A program made the translations under genes and the position numbers. From Tilletia caries (Eukaryota; Basidiomycota; Exobasidiomycetes; Tilletiales; Tilletiaceae), in contig JALUTQ010000004.1 in the NCBI GenBank assembly GCA_032718865.1, positions 1,860,001 to 1,924,000 on the forward strand: a stretch of DNA of 64,000 nt, read 5' to 3'. Numbering within the stretch: position 1 is the first letter of the stretch; every line of letters starts with the position of its first letter. Below, piece by piece: positions 53,293-64,000 of the stretch. The notes under the pieces were generated by a model. That model did no database searches and was not told the DNA's origin. It saw nothing but the letters and a program-made list of their open reading frames with translations.

Positions 53293-53644
53293 TTAGCGTC
53301 AAAACAGATGCCGGGCATTGACGATTGATCCTCGATCCAAGTGGTCCCTCTGCATCAACCATACTAACATTCATTGAAATATATTGATCATCGCTCCTTC
53401 CTCCACAAATCGATGTAGGATGACCATCTCATGCTTTGTCTGCTCTGCGGTCCGGCTTCGGAGTTATGTTGAATGGTTCCTCATATCTCATAGCAAGCCA
53501 TGCCCTCTTTGCTCGCCTTGACGCAAACGTCCCCTTTGCTGCCTGCGCTGACATTTTGTGTGCTGTCCTCACATCCTGGTTGTCGTCTGGTTTGTCCTCA
53601 CCTTGAGCGAAGACGTTCAAAGGGGCCCTATCACATTATCGACC
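53293..53644 (+). promoter_or_regulatory. Carotenoid oxygenase upstream region
   Basis: 352 bases before the start codon. The carotenoid oxygenase frame is open upstream but without an ATG. No motif is recognised. Confidence 0.35.
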
Positions 53645-56270
53645 ATGGGCGGCCACACCTCTCCGTCGTCGCGCCAATTCGAGGACTTCGAAAAGCAGCC
53701 CGGACTTCAAGGGCACCCCTTCCTGTCGGGGAACTACGCGCCTCAGCAGCGCGAACAGCCTCTAACGCCTTGTCAGCTCATTCACGGTCAAGTTCCCCTG
53801 GAGCTGGCGGGGTCACAGTACGTTCGTAACGGTGGCAATGCCAGCGAACATTTCGACGAAGATCGCGATGCGCATTGGTTTGATGCCGATGGTGAGCTTC
53901 AGACATGTTCTGTTCCGAAAAGATCTTTCCGAAGGTACTGATAGTCCTCGTTTCCTCTCAGGCATGCTTTCTGGAGTCTACTTCAAGCGTGGCGAAGATG
54001 GACTGGTCATCGTTCCAAACTTCGTCAACCGCTTCATTCTCACCGACATCCACTTGACTACGTCCTCCAATGCCCGTCGCGCCATACTCCCGTCCATTGC
54101 CACCCTCATCGATCCTACCGTGTCGCTCGCCAGCTTGATGCTCAAGATCATGCGAGCAGTTATCCTAGTCTTCGCTACCTGGATTCCATTTCTGTGGACT
54201 GGCTCTTTGGCAGCATGGAAAGATGGCGGCGGGAAGGTCAAGAGAATCTCGGTCGCAAATACGTCGATCTGGTGGCATGATCGCAAAGCGTTGGCCGGCT
54301 GTGAAAGTGGGCCTCCAATCCAAATACGTTTGCCAGAGCTCGATACGAGCCAGTGGTGGCTTGGGCAAGGCTCCGATGCAGAACGACCTACGAAGACATG
54401 GGCGGCAGGACCAGGTCTGCTTAAACACTTTCGTGAATACACCACAGCACATGTGAGTACGCCTCATTGAGCGATGCATTCTACCCCATTCGACGTACTG
54501 ATCAGGACCTCCCCACAGCCAAAAGTCGATCCTGTGTCTGGCGACCTGATCTTGTATCACATGTGCTTTGTTGCACCCTTCTTACGGATCTCCGTCATCC
54601 CAAGTCGCGACGCTACAGAAGTCCACGCGTCTGGCATCATGACATCTAAGCATGAAAGCAAACCTTTGCTTGGCGTTACTGTGCCTGGCCTCAATCAACC
54701 GAAGCTGATGCACGACTTCGGATGCACGCGTACAAGGACTGTCATCCTCGACCTACCCCTCTCTCTTGACCCTCGCAATCTCCTCAAGGGCCGGCCGGTG
54801 ATGCACTACGATGCCAAGCAGGTAGGACGACTTGGCATATTTCCGCGATGGTCGCCCGATCAAGTACAATGGCTTGACACGCGCGAAGCGTTTTGTGTCT
54901 ATCACACTGCCAACGCATGGGACGACGACTTTCTCGATGCCGAACAGCCTCCGGCTGCAAACCTCCTCGCATGCCGACTGAACTCTGCCACGCTCGCCTA
55001 TGTAGCTGGGAATGTGCCACCACCGCCACATGTCTTGCCCGCTACGCAGCAGCGCGAAAAGTGCCAGCTCTACTACTGGCGAGTGGAGGGAGGACCTGCT
55101 GTGGAGCGTCCTCTACCTTTCGATGCGCCAGGCCTTTTGGCGAAGGCGCGACCTGTTCTCCATCCACTGGGTGGGGAGGGATCTCAACCGCCTTCATACC
55201 ACGCTAGCGCATCCCTTGGTCTGAATTCGGTGATCCTAAATGGCGACGTCACCCCACCACTCTCGCCTCCGCCCAATTACTCGGATGTCAGCCGAGCACA
55301 TAGCCCTTCCAGGATCCCATCCGTTCCAACTGAAGACGCCAATACCTCAAGAGTTCCTCCGCGACAGCTCAGCATCGCATGTGAATTTGCACTGTCGGAG
55401 ATCCCATTCGAGTTCCCGACATTAAATCGCTCGCGACAGATGCAAAGTGCGGACTACATCTATGGTACCTCGACGCGTGCTTCCGGACTCGATTCACGCC
55501 TGCAGAAAGTCGGCACAGGCGCTGCAAAAATCGACTGCCTAGTAAAGGTGCACGCGAACAAGCTCGTGGCTCGTGGCTTGGAGGAGTGGAAGGCCGGCAG
55601 TCAACGTTTACGAAACGGAGCCGCAGTTGACGAGCGCGGCATCAGCGACATCCTTCTGGGTCAAGAGCGGCATCCTTCCGCGGACAACCACATTCAAGTC
55701 TTTCCGATGCCGACTGGCTGGTACGCGCAAGAAGCGACCTTTGTATCCCGTGCTGCTCCTATCGCCGAAGACGATGGCTTCCTCCTCTTTTACGCCTTCG
55801 ATGAGCTCATTGGCCTGGATCCTTCAACAGGCCGATGCCTTCCCGACGCCAAATCCGAGCTGTGGATTCTTGACGCCAGGGACATGCGCACCCTTGTCTG
55901 CCGAATCGGCCTTCCCCAGAGGGTACCTTACGGTCTTCATGGCGAGTGGTTCGACGAGGCAAAGATTGCTAGTCAAGAGATGGTCCCGACCGTCAACCAG
56001 CTGGAAGAGGACGCTACGCGGCAGAGGAACGAGGAGACGAGACGGAGACGGAGACAAACCCAAGCAGGTGCTACTGCTGCAATTGAGAAGGAAAAGGAGC
56101 CGCTCCTGCCTCGATCGCCGGAGCTACGGAGGCGCTACCGACGTCCTGCGGGCGATGTCGTGTCGCCTGTAGACTCTGCTGCTTCTCCCAGCGACTTTCC
56201 GCGTGCTCAGGGACGTTTCTCGCGAACATCCTGGGCTCTCCGCAACGCTGTCGAATCGTGGCTGAACTGA
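53645..56270 (+). CDS. Carotenoid cleavage oxygenase (retinal-forming type)
   Basis: Exons 53645-53891, 53962-54452 and 54519-56270 join in phase to 829 residues. The family entry motif 'GQVPLELAGSQYVRNGGN' and 'HWFDADGMLSGVYF' lie within residues 48-90. Histidines expected to bind Fe(II) occur in 'LMHDFGCTR', 'FCVYHTANAWDDDF' and 'GLHGEWFDEAK'. A hydrophobic helix (about 136-163, 'MLKIMRAVILVFATWIPFLW') interrupts the propeller early on and could anchor the enzyme in a membrane. Pro/Ser-rich insertions and a basic Arg/Glu C-terminus make it longer than plant or animal members. Being next to the opsin gene suggests that it makes retinal; substrate specificity is inferred. Confidence 0.9.
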
Positions 56271-56707
56271 GGGGCGACGCGCGCGAATGATACCCACGTT
56301 AAAACATTTACGATCTCAACGTTGCTTTTGCATAGATATACTGTTGTACTCATAAACTCATACCCGATAATGTTAACCATGCAAACGCCATTGCAATTCA
56401 CACGCTGAATGTCCAGAGTACAAACTGCTGGCTGCTGGTCTGTCGAATGTTAGATAACGGTCAACACGTCAACGACGGTAATGCGGCTGAATATAAAATT
56501 CCCACGCTTCCTTTCCCTATTTCCCTTTGTTCGTTGGTTTCAGAGCGAGGCGGAAAAGCTTAAATTCCGGTCTTAGATGAGCCACGGAACTCGCACAGTC
56601 TCACTCGGGCACCCCTCACCTCCTTTTCGTTGGCAAAAGTTCTCATCCTCATCCACCACAATCTCAGAGCCTCAGAGGGAAGGGACGGGTCAATATTGCG
56701 CACAATC
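56271..56707. other. Intergenic, carotenoid oxygenase 3' side and FIG4 promoter
   Basis: 437 bases. Nothing is recognised beyond short A/T-rich stretches. Confidence 0.4.
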
Positions 56708-59700
56708 ATGGCGACGACGGGAGAGAAAGCGTTCGGCTCTTCAGCAGCGCAGACACGCGTCGGCGGGCCCAACAAGTTCATCCTGTGGGAGACCAAGACA
56801 CGATTCTACTTGGTCGCGTTTAACGTGAGCCAAACCAAATTTCGGATACTCAAGGTCGATCGAACGGGACACATCCCTGCTCCCACCCCTGACGGACAGG
56901 GAAGGGGAGGTCCAGGCTCTTCGTCGGGTGGCACAGCCGACCAGCGGTCAGGCGCCGGCGATTCGGGTTTCCTTCCGTCACCTGCACAAGAGCAGCGACG
57001 GCCACAGCCCGAATGGGAGCTCAACGTGACCTCGGACAGCACCGTCTACACCCGCTCTCAGGTTATCGATCTGATATCCATGATCAGGGAGGGCAACAAG
57101 TCTACAGGAGGCCTCAAAGAGATTGGCCGCTTCTTCGGCATTGTCGGCTTCATTCGCTTTACGTCGACGTACTACATGGTCTTGATCTCACGTCGAAGCG
57201 TGGTGGCTCTCGTCGGTGGTCACTACATCTATCACTGTGACGAGACTCGGATCATTCCGGTGTGCCACTCGAGCGTTTTGTCGAATCTGCCCGGGCGGAC
57301 CAAGATACTGGAAGCCGAGGAAGCTCGTCTGCTGGCCACCTTCCGACAAGTCGATCTCAGCAAGAACTTCTACTTTAGCTACTCCCTAGACTTGACGCGG
57401 ACCCTGCAGGACAACCTGACAGCTCTGCCAGAATCATCGCCTGTTGAGCCTTCGTCCTCGCATCCTGACAAAAATTCCGTCAGCGCATGGGGATACAACG
57501 AGAAATTCGTCTGGAATCACCATCTCCTCCTACCCGCCTTCAGTGAGACGATTCATCGCCCTTCCGATTCGGACGGCAATAAGTGGGTCCTTCCCCTTGT
57601 ATACGGCTTTGTCGACCAGGCAAAGCTGTCTATCCTTAACCGAACGGTACATGTTACCTTGATCGCAAGACGTAGTCGACACTTTGCCGGCGCCCGCTTC
57701 CTCAAAAGAGGGGTTGATGCTCGAGGTCATGTGGCCAACGACGTGGAGACGGAGCAGATCGTCAGCGAGGCGCTCACGACACCTTTTTACGCTCCTAATC
57801 GCAGACGGCCCGGCTCAAAAGCCACAAGCACCTCCGATGGGGCTGGTTCAGAGTCCGATCAGGTTGAGCGTGCGGAGTCCGTGGCCACTCCAAAAACAGT
57901 CGAAGAAAGAAATGGGCGCAAAGACTCCGTTTTCCTACATCGGTACGATGACAACGATGAGGATCATGAGGACAAGTTGCGATTCGAGCCCAGTCCTCGT
58001 TTTACCTCGTACGTGATGTACAGAGGCTCGATTCCCATTTACTGGACTCAGGACTCGACCAACATGTCACCACGTCCGCCCATCGAGATCAGTGTCGTAG
58101 ATCCCTACTACTCGGCTGCGGCTTTGCACTTCGACGACTTGTTCCGGAGGTACGGTACTCCAGTGATTGTCCTCAACCTCGTCAAAAGCAAGGAGAAGGT
58201 GCCTCGCGAGATGAAACTTCTGCACCACTTCAAAGAGTGCACCGCCTATCTCAACCAATTCCTACCCAAGGAAAAGCAGATTCAACATATCGCCTGGGAC
58301 ATGAGCCGAGCCAGTAAGAGTCACGACCAGGACGTTATTGGCGTGCTAGAGGATATCGCTGAGGATACAATCGCGTCGACACAATTCTTCCATTCCGGCC
58401 CGGAATTGACAAGCCGAGTAGACGACAACGCGAACACGCTGCCTAAGCGAGAGACGATCCTGCTCCAAAACGGAGTGGCACGAGTCTGCTGCGTTGACTG
58501 CCTTGACCGGACGAATGCCGCGCAGTTCGTGATCGGTAAGGCAGCCTTCGGACATCAACTTCATGCACTAGGACTGCTGCATCATCCTTCACTGCCTTTC
58601 GATAGCGACGCCGTCAACATGTTGACCGAAATGTACCACGACCTCGGTGACACGGTTGCCTTGCAATACGGTGGTGAGTAAAGAAAGCTATCTGCATTCT
58701 ACTTCTCAGCTATGCAGAATACGAAATTGACCGATTTTCGCCTGCCAGGCTCGCACCTGGTGAACACGATGGAGACGTACCGAAAGATCAATCAATGGTC
58801 ATCTCACTCTCGCGATATGCTTGAAGGTCTCAAGAGATACTATGCCAATTCTTTCGGCGATGCGGACAAGCAAGCAGCTATCAACCTCTTCCTTGGAGTC
58901 ACCGACTTCGATTCGGCCCACGACTACGGGCCGGGCGCCCCTGGAAGTGGGCCGGGGCAACGTCGGCACTATCAACAGTGGTTCACCCCCGAACACCTGC
59001 AGGAGCGAGGAACACTGGAAGAACGCACAAAGCGTCTGGAGGAAGTTGTCAACCACGACGTCGACTTTTGGGCGGAGTACTACCGGCCAGGATTGTTCAC
59101 GAGGTGAGTTCAATGTTCGCATGTCGTGAGAGTCAGACATTGGAGCTCATCGGCCCGTGCGCTTGCAACCGCCCAGTCTGGAGCGACACCATGCCTACAA
59201 GATGACAGCAGTGCCTCAGCTCGAAAGCGTCGCAGAGAAGGCGGGCGCTCATTCTGTCTTCTCTGCACCCGGGCAGTCTTTGTCACATCATCGTCGAGAA
59301 AGCGCATCATCCAAACTTCTGGGTCGATCAGGCCCACAAAAGAAAGATCGCAACACGGATCACGCTGAAGTCAAGACAGATGCACCGGCCATGGGTGCGC
59401 AGGCCATCGCGTTGACCAATATGACGAACAAGAACATGCAGCCCGACATCTCTCAAGACGAATTGCGGGAATATGGGTGGTACACGCGTCAATTTAGAGA
59501 TGCTCAGCTGCACATGCAAACGGGATTGGCCCCGGCCGGCGTAGGTCAGGTACCTGGATCACTGCCTTTAGGACGCGCAACAAACACATTGGCGGGCGCC
59601 AGTCGCTCGAAGTACAGACACATTGCGGACGAAGATGCGGCACTGTATGACAGCCATGTTGCTGTAGCCTCCGGCGACTTCAGCAAGTTCAACACAGTGG

Positions 59701-60134
59701 GACGGGAAGCAACCTTGGGATCTGGCGTCGGAGCTGCGGGAGAGTTCTCGCGCATTGGCTCTGTCGGGGGAGCAGGGAGCGTCGGTGGTGGATCACGCAA
59801 ACCGAGTGGTCAAGCTTCTACAGTGAAGAGTGGTCGCATCAGCTCCGGACCAAATGCATCCGGATTCGGCGCTGGGGGAGGTCCGACGAACGAAGGCACT
59901 CAAAACTCAACATTGGCGAACGCTCGAGCTCGCAGAAATCGCAACAGCACAGTCGTCGTGAGCACCGGCGAACTCCCTACCACCGCTCTGGACAAGACGA
60001 CGCTCTCAGTGTACGAAACGGCCGTGGCTGTTGCTGCCCCAGAACGGAGGCTCTTATCAACGACGGAGCGGCTGGCCCCCGAGGCTAAGGTGAAGATGTA
60101 CGCGGCTTGGCTGGTCGGATCGAACCCGACGTAA
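56708..60134 (+). CDS. FIG4: FIG4-like polyphosphoinositide phosphatase (SAC domain)
   Basis: Exons 56708-58673, 58749-59103 and 59177-60134 give 1092 residues. The N-terminal SAC part has 'KFILWETKTRFYLVAFN' and 'GLKEIGRFFGIVGFIRFT'. The catalytic P-loop 'CVDCLDRTNAAQFVIGKAAF' (CX5RT, near residue 600) is intact. After it come 'GDTVALQYGGSHLVN' and 'ANSFGDADKQAAINLFLGV'. Fig4 removes the 5-phosphate of PI(3,5)P2 at the vacuole and works with Vac14 and Fab1. The last intron splits AG|T, restoring the conserved Thr-Ser-Leu joint. The C-terminal Gly/Ser-rich region is longer than in yeast (879 residues). Confidence 0.95.
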
Positions 60135-60763
60135 CATTACCTCTGCTTCATGAAAAGCAAAGCGTGTTGAGCTACTTCTGTGAACAGCATGGATTGAAGC
60201 TCTTTGTTTTCCGATCGTCTCTCAGCGCGGGCAGAACGGCCAGGTACGCCTTATGCCCCTTGACACGCACTTGATCGAATCATTCGAATGTCGCTCAGCT
60301 ATACTTATTCACGACCTTGACGGGGAATTGACCGCATGGCTGACTGAGTGGTACCTGAGTCTGGCTGAGGCGCCACTGCTGCGCGGTGCACCGGCGACCG
60401 CAAGACAAGAAATCTGAAAGCTCCTGGCGCCCAGCAGGCAGCAGGCGGCACTCACTGCGGTATTCTGCTTTCCCACTTCCACAGCTCCGCCGGAAGTGAA
60501 TCGCGGAAGTCCGGATGCGCTGATACCTGTGATGCTGATCGCTGATCGCTAACGCTCTTTGTCCAACGCAGGCTCAACATCCACCCGTCTCGGCAGGATT
60601 CATTGCGTGGGCCAGCGGCCAGCTGACAGTTATAAATACCCCCTCATCTATCTGTTCACCCTCACATTCATTCACCACTACAGTCTACATACCTCCCCGT
60701 CCCTTCGCTACATACTCATCTCGCCTCCAAATCCATCCAACGCATAACAGTCAGCTCTTCATC
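60135..60763. promoter_or_regulatory. Intergenic, upstream of small secreted protein gene
   Basis: 629 bases. A TATAAATA box is at about 60632-60639 (GTTATAAATACCCC), some 125 bases before the ATG, which suits a strongly expressed gene. CTGATCGCTGATCGCTAA repeats lie near 60535-60550. Confidence 0.5.
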
Positions 60764-61203
60764 ATGCGCTTCGTCCTCGCCGCCGCCACTATTCTCGGTT
60801 TCGTTAGCGCCACCGCCGCTATCGACAACCGTAGGCTCGTCCAGTTCACGGGCAAGTCCTCCACCTTCTGCAGCCGCTGGAACACAGCCTGGTTAGTCAT
60901 CTTTCCTTCTCGTAGCCTTCGTCTCATATGTTGTGTGCTTACTGAATGTCCTTTCTCTCTCACACACATGCTGCCTTTTCCCCTTGTGATCGTTGCTACA
61001 CCGATCACAGCAAGAACTATACGCCCAAAGACACGAGCCTGGTCTACCGCAACGCATACTGCAACCTCGGAGACTACAGTGGAGCCCACACCGACTCCCA
61101 GGCCAAGGTCTTCTGCTCCTTTGTCAAGAAGACGTCGCCCGACGGACCTTCAACCACTGTCACTAAGCACATCGCTTCCGAGGTCGGTGCCAAGTTTCTC
61201 TAA
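60764..61203 (+). CDS. Small secreted cysteine-containing protein (106 aa)
   Basis: Exons 60764-60891 and 61011-61203 (intron 119 nt, codon split TG|C) give 106 residues. The N-terminus is a clear signal peptide ('MRFVLAAATILGFVSATA', cleavage likely before Ala-Ile-Asp). The mature part of about 85 residues has four cysteines ('STFCSRW', 'NTACKNYTP', 'NAYCNLGDY', 'KVFCSFV'), enough for two disulfides. The intron places one cysteine across the splice joint. A TATA box precedes it. No family is recognised; secretion and size would suit a cell-surface or effector-like protein, but that is only inferred. Confidence 0.75.
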
Positions 61204-61744
61204 GCTCTGAGGTCCCTCGCACGAGTCTCAACGCCTTCGCGACGACCGATCGAATGCCGGAGTCTGGGTCGCCATTGACGGCGCCTAACGCAGACGCTGC
61301 TTGTCCCTCGAATAATCGCCCTCTCCTTTTCACGATCACGAATGCCCCAGGATTCTTTCTTTCGCGGATAGTGCCCGGAATATCGCATTATTTCAATCTG
61401 CCTTCACCGCTTGAAGTTCTCAACGATCGTCTCCGGGCTCCATGGCATACATATGACAGAGTCAAGGTCTGAAAATGGCAAATTAGATTCGCAAGCAAAG
61501 AAGGAAAGGAAAGAAAGAAAAGAAAGAAAAGAGGCATCTGGATTCTGGAGTCTGGACAACAGGAAGGCGTGTATATGTTATCTGAGGGGACCACAGCGGC
61601 AGGTTACACGAATATTCGTGTGTGTGCAAATGCTTTGAAGACGAAAAAGGCGAACCGACGACGCTGGGATATAAGATGATTGTTTCCAATCGTTAAACGA
61701 GAGTGTGTGTGTGTGTGTGTTGGAGAGTCGGTGCAAGTCCTTTA
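61204..61744. other. Convergent 3' region with simple repeats
   Basis: 541 bases. It contains an AAAGAAAGGAAAG-type purine tract (about 61495-61535) and a (GT)n run (61702-61720). No gene was seen. Confidence 0.5.
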
Positions 61745-64000
61745 TTATTTACGGCTGGAGGAGCTGCGACCGACGACGTCCACGGAGAAGCTGCCGTCTG
61801 CCTTCTTCTTCTTCTTGCCCTTCGACGTCGTCGAAACGGCGTCCTTTGCCTTTTGCTCTGCGGGCGTAACAAGGAATAGATGTCAGTTATCGCGGGAGAA
61901 GGTATATTTTGGAATCACTTTGGTTCCAAAGGAGACACTCACTCAGTGAGCCTGTCGCTGCGCCAAGGTGCCGAGTAGCACTACCGAAAGCCTTGCGAGC
62001 GGACACGTATCCATCTCCATCGTCGTCATCGCTACTGGAATCGTTTCCTGCACCGATGCGAGTGTTCCACGAAGGCCGCTCCCGTCCGGTGTCGACTGGA
62101 CTCTCCTCCTGTTGAACTCGAGCCGGAGCAGCAGCGGGAGCGCCAAGTCGCGCCGGCCGTGGTGCTTCGCTCGAGGCTGCGTCCGTTCCAAAGGGATATT
62201 CTTTACCATTGCCCACACTGCCTAGCGGTGCCTCCATCGAGCTGTTCGGAGTCTCCGGTGGCAGCTTAACGTCGGGAGCCATGCGAACGCTCTTGCGCCG
62301 ACTGACCCCGCTCTCCGACGTGTCGCTCTTGGCCATGCTGGCACTTGCCGGCAACCGCAGGCTACGCAACGCGGACTCGTCATTGTTGCCGTTGGGTGCG
62401 GATGCTTGCACATCGGTATGCTTACTGTTACCGAGGTCCGCAGCTGGGATGGAAGGCCCTCGGCCGACTTCTGTCGCTGCCGCGTCGTCGCTCAATTCTG
62501 AACTACTCTCCGACTTCCGCGGTGTCTTCTCGATCGAGTATGTACGGCTTGGCACCAGTCGAGTCCGTCGCTCCGTGGTGCGCGTGACACCGCTGGAGTT
62601 CTCGACCACCTCCTTGCGAGCCGGCTGCTTCACCTCCACTTCCGGAACTTGAGGAGATGCCATAAAAAGATGGTACGCCTCTTGTTCGGTGGGCGTCAAG
62701 AACTCGCGATCGGAGGCAGGCGTCTGTCCCTCGCTTTCGATCGATGCCCGGGGCATAGCTGTAGCTGTCGCGCCATCGCCGCGAAGATGGGCCAAGTCGA
62801 GCTTGAAAGGCTCAGACTTGGGCATGTCGATCCTGGGAAATCGGTTGGTCTCTCGTTGCTTCTTCTCGTCAACAGAGGGAGCAGGAGCAGTCTTGGGCGC
62901 ATCTGAACCTTTTTCCTTCGCTGGGCTTGGAACTGGGGAAGTACCGGGAACACCGAGCCGGCCGCTCCCATCAAACGCCTCGTCAGGTTGGAGCTTCAGC
63001 ATTGCCGGAGCCTTGGCCTTCGTCTTTTTCGCTGACGGCGCACTGCTATCAGCGGCGCTTGAAGCCGGGTCCGAGGTGAGGGGTGGCGGCCCCTGGAGCG
63101 AGGAAGGATCATCCTGGAGGGTGATTGGTGGAGGAGCTTTGATCGGAGCAGCCAATTGAGGCAGATCTTGGTATCCGGAAGACAAATCAGTTGTCTGACT
63201 GTTGCTCCGGTTCACAGCGCTGGGGTGCTTGAGCGCTGGCTTCAGAGGAGGACTCTTAGAGGCGGAGGGTACATTGATGGGAGTACCGACAGCAGCCGTC
63301 TTGTTGCGTACGGAGGGTTGTCGCGTGGGGGTGGACGGTGTAGCAGCGGATGTGGCAGGTGCCGTCGCTGCCTCAGAAGGCACTCCAGCATTGGCTACAG
63401 CCTGTGCAATCGAGGCCGAGGGAGCCTCTTCAGCGTTCCCGGGACGTGAGACCCAATTGGACGTCGAGAATTTGCCAGAGGTTTCTCCGGTGCTGAAAGC
63501 CGTCATGGCAGTTACGCCATGCTTCGATGCCTTCTTCTTCTTGCCAGTGGTGCTGCCAACTGCAGTACCCGACGACCGAACACTAGACTGCCGGTTCAGA
63601 GTGCCGCGTGGACCAACCGACGCAGCGTCTTCCTTGACCACTTCGATAGGAGACACTCCTTGCTGATAGCCTGCTGCGCGCGTAGGCGCAGTTCCGACTT
63701 CACTACCCGTCTCAAATGCGCTAGATGCGCGGCGAGTGCTTGTTCCCTTTTTCTTCTTCTTCTTGGCAACCGACGTCGAGACTGTTTCCACCATGCTGAT
63801 AGGGCGCGATCCCTGTGCTCTGGGCTGTTGATCCTGATCGCCATGGTCTTTCGCCTGACGGGAGCTCATTGGGCCTGGAGTGATTCGAGCGGACGGTGGG
63901 ATGACCGCCAGTTTACCCTTGCCTCCGATATCGCTGCTAGCCTTACCAGGCGCTTTCCACATAGGCTGGCGTGGGTTGGTGTGTCGGACATACTCCCGTG
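61745..64000 (-). CDS. Low-complexity Lys/Ser/Pro-rich protein, 5' partial
   Basis: The 3' exon (61857-61745) and an upstream exon (64000-61943) join across an 85-nt intron in phase. The frame stays open to the window edge ('YVRHTNPRQPMWKAP' spans the first ATG at 63962), so the start is probably outside. The visible ~730 residues are mostly disordered: KKKKKK runs, repeated 'TGKKKKASK'-type motifs, Pro/Thr/Ser-rich stretches, one more ordered part ('EFLTPTEQEAYHLFMASPQV') and a C-terminus 'KGKKKKKADGSFSVDVVGRS'. I do not recognise the family. The basic patches could bind membranes, RNA or DNA; this is speculation. Confidence 0.65.

Noticed and set aside
1..64000. Bacterial-type features (operons, CRISPR arrays, riboswitches)
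   Set aside because: The window is eukaryotic nuclear DNA with spliceosomal introns; no array of spaced direct repeats is present.

Overview
The window is nuclear DNA of a GC-rich basidiomycete fungus. Spliceosomal introns of about 63-272 nt with GTGAGT-type donors, a KRE6-type glucan synthesis protein, a fungal microbial rhodopsin, an RMD1/MRX10 protein and basidiomycete-type retroelements all point there. Most genes have 0-2 introns, which suggests Ustilaginomycotina (smut relatives) rather than mushrooms or red yeasts; that placement is inference. Exon structures were worked out by hand from splice signals, reading phase and family conservation.

Layout. 1-16.5 kb holds housekeeping genes: APC4 (5' end cut by the window), a maltose/galactoside-type O-acetyltransferase, a small hypothetical gene, a long-chain alcohol oxidase, RACK1/ASC1 with a U24 (snR24) snoRNA in its intron, a paraoxonase-like beta-propeller, an MRX10/RMND1-like mitochondrial protein and a JmjN/JmjC histone demethylase. 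16.5-18.5 kb is gene-poor, with tandem repeats. 18518-30677 is one PIF/Harbinger DNA transposon (16-bp core terminal inverted repeats, CAG target duplication) holding a Myb/SANT-like gene and a HARBI1-like transposase in tail-to-tail arrangement. It was later hit by a Ty3/gypsy LTR retrotransposon (19081-26685, duplication ACTCA) in the Myb-like gene and by a 697-bp hAT-like MITE (28438-29134, duplication CTCCCGAG) in the transposase tail. Two more elements lie further on: a tyrosine-recombinase (DIRS-like) retrotransposon at about 37.7-42.4 kb and a 643-bp MITE with a 10-bp target duplication at 52535-53177.

Between and after the mobile elements lie ATG22 (10 exons, one of 11 nt), KRE6/SKN1 (8 exons), a glutathione S-transferase with a possible mitochondrial leader, molybdenum cofactor sulfurase, tafazzin, a microbial rhodopsin, a carotenoid cleavage oxygenase, the FIG4 phosphoinositide phosphatase, a small secreted cysteine-containing protein and the 3' part of a low-complexity Lys/Ser/Pro-rich protein.

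Functional grouping. The rhodopsin and carotenoid oxygenase genes are divergent neighbours and together form a retinal-supply plus photoreceptor module. The most unusual sequence features are the Ty3/gypsy polyprotein whose RNase H domain is split, with its second half moved behind the integrase; the in-frame loss of the HxxR box in the tyrosine recombinase; the nested transposons; and the intron-hosted U24 snoRNA.
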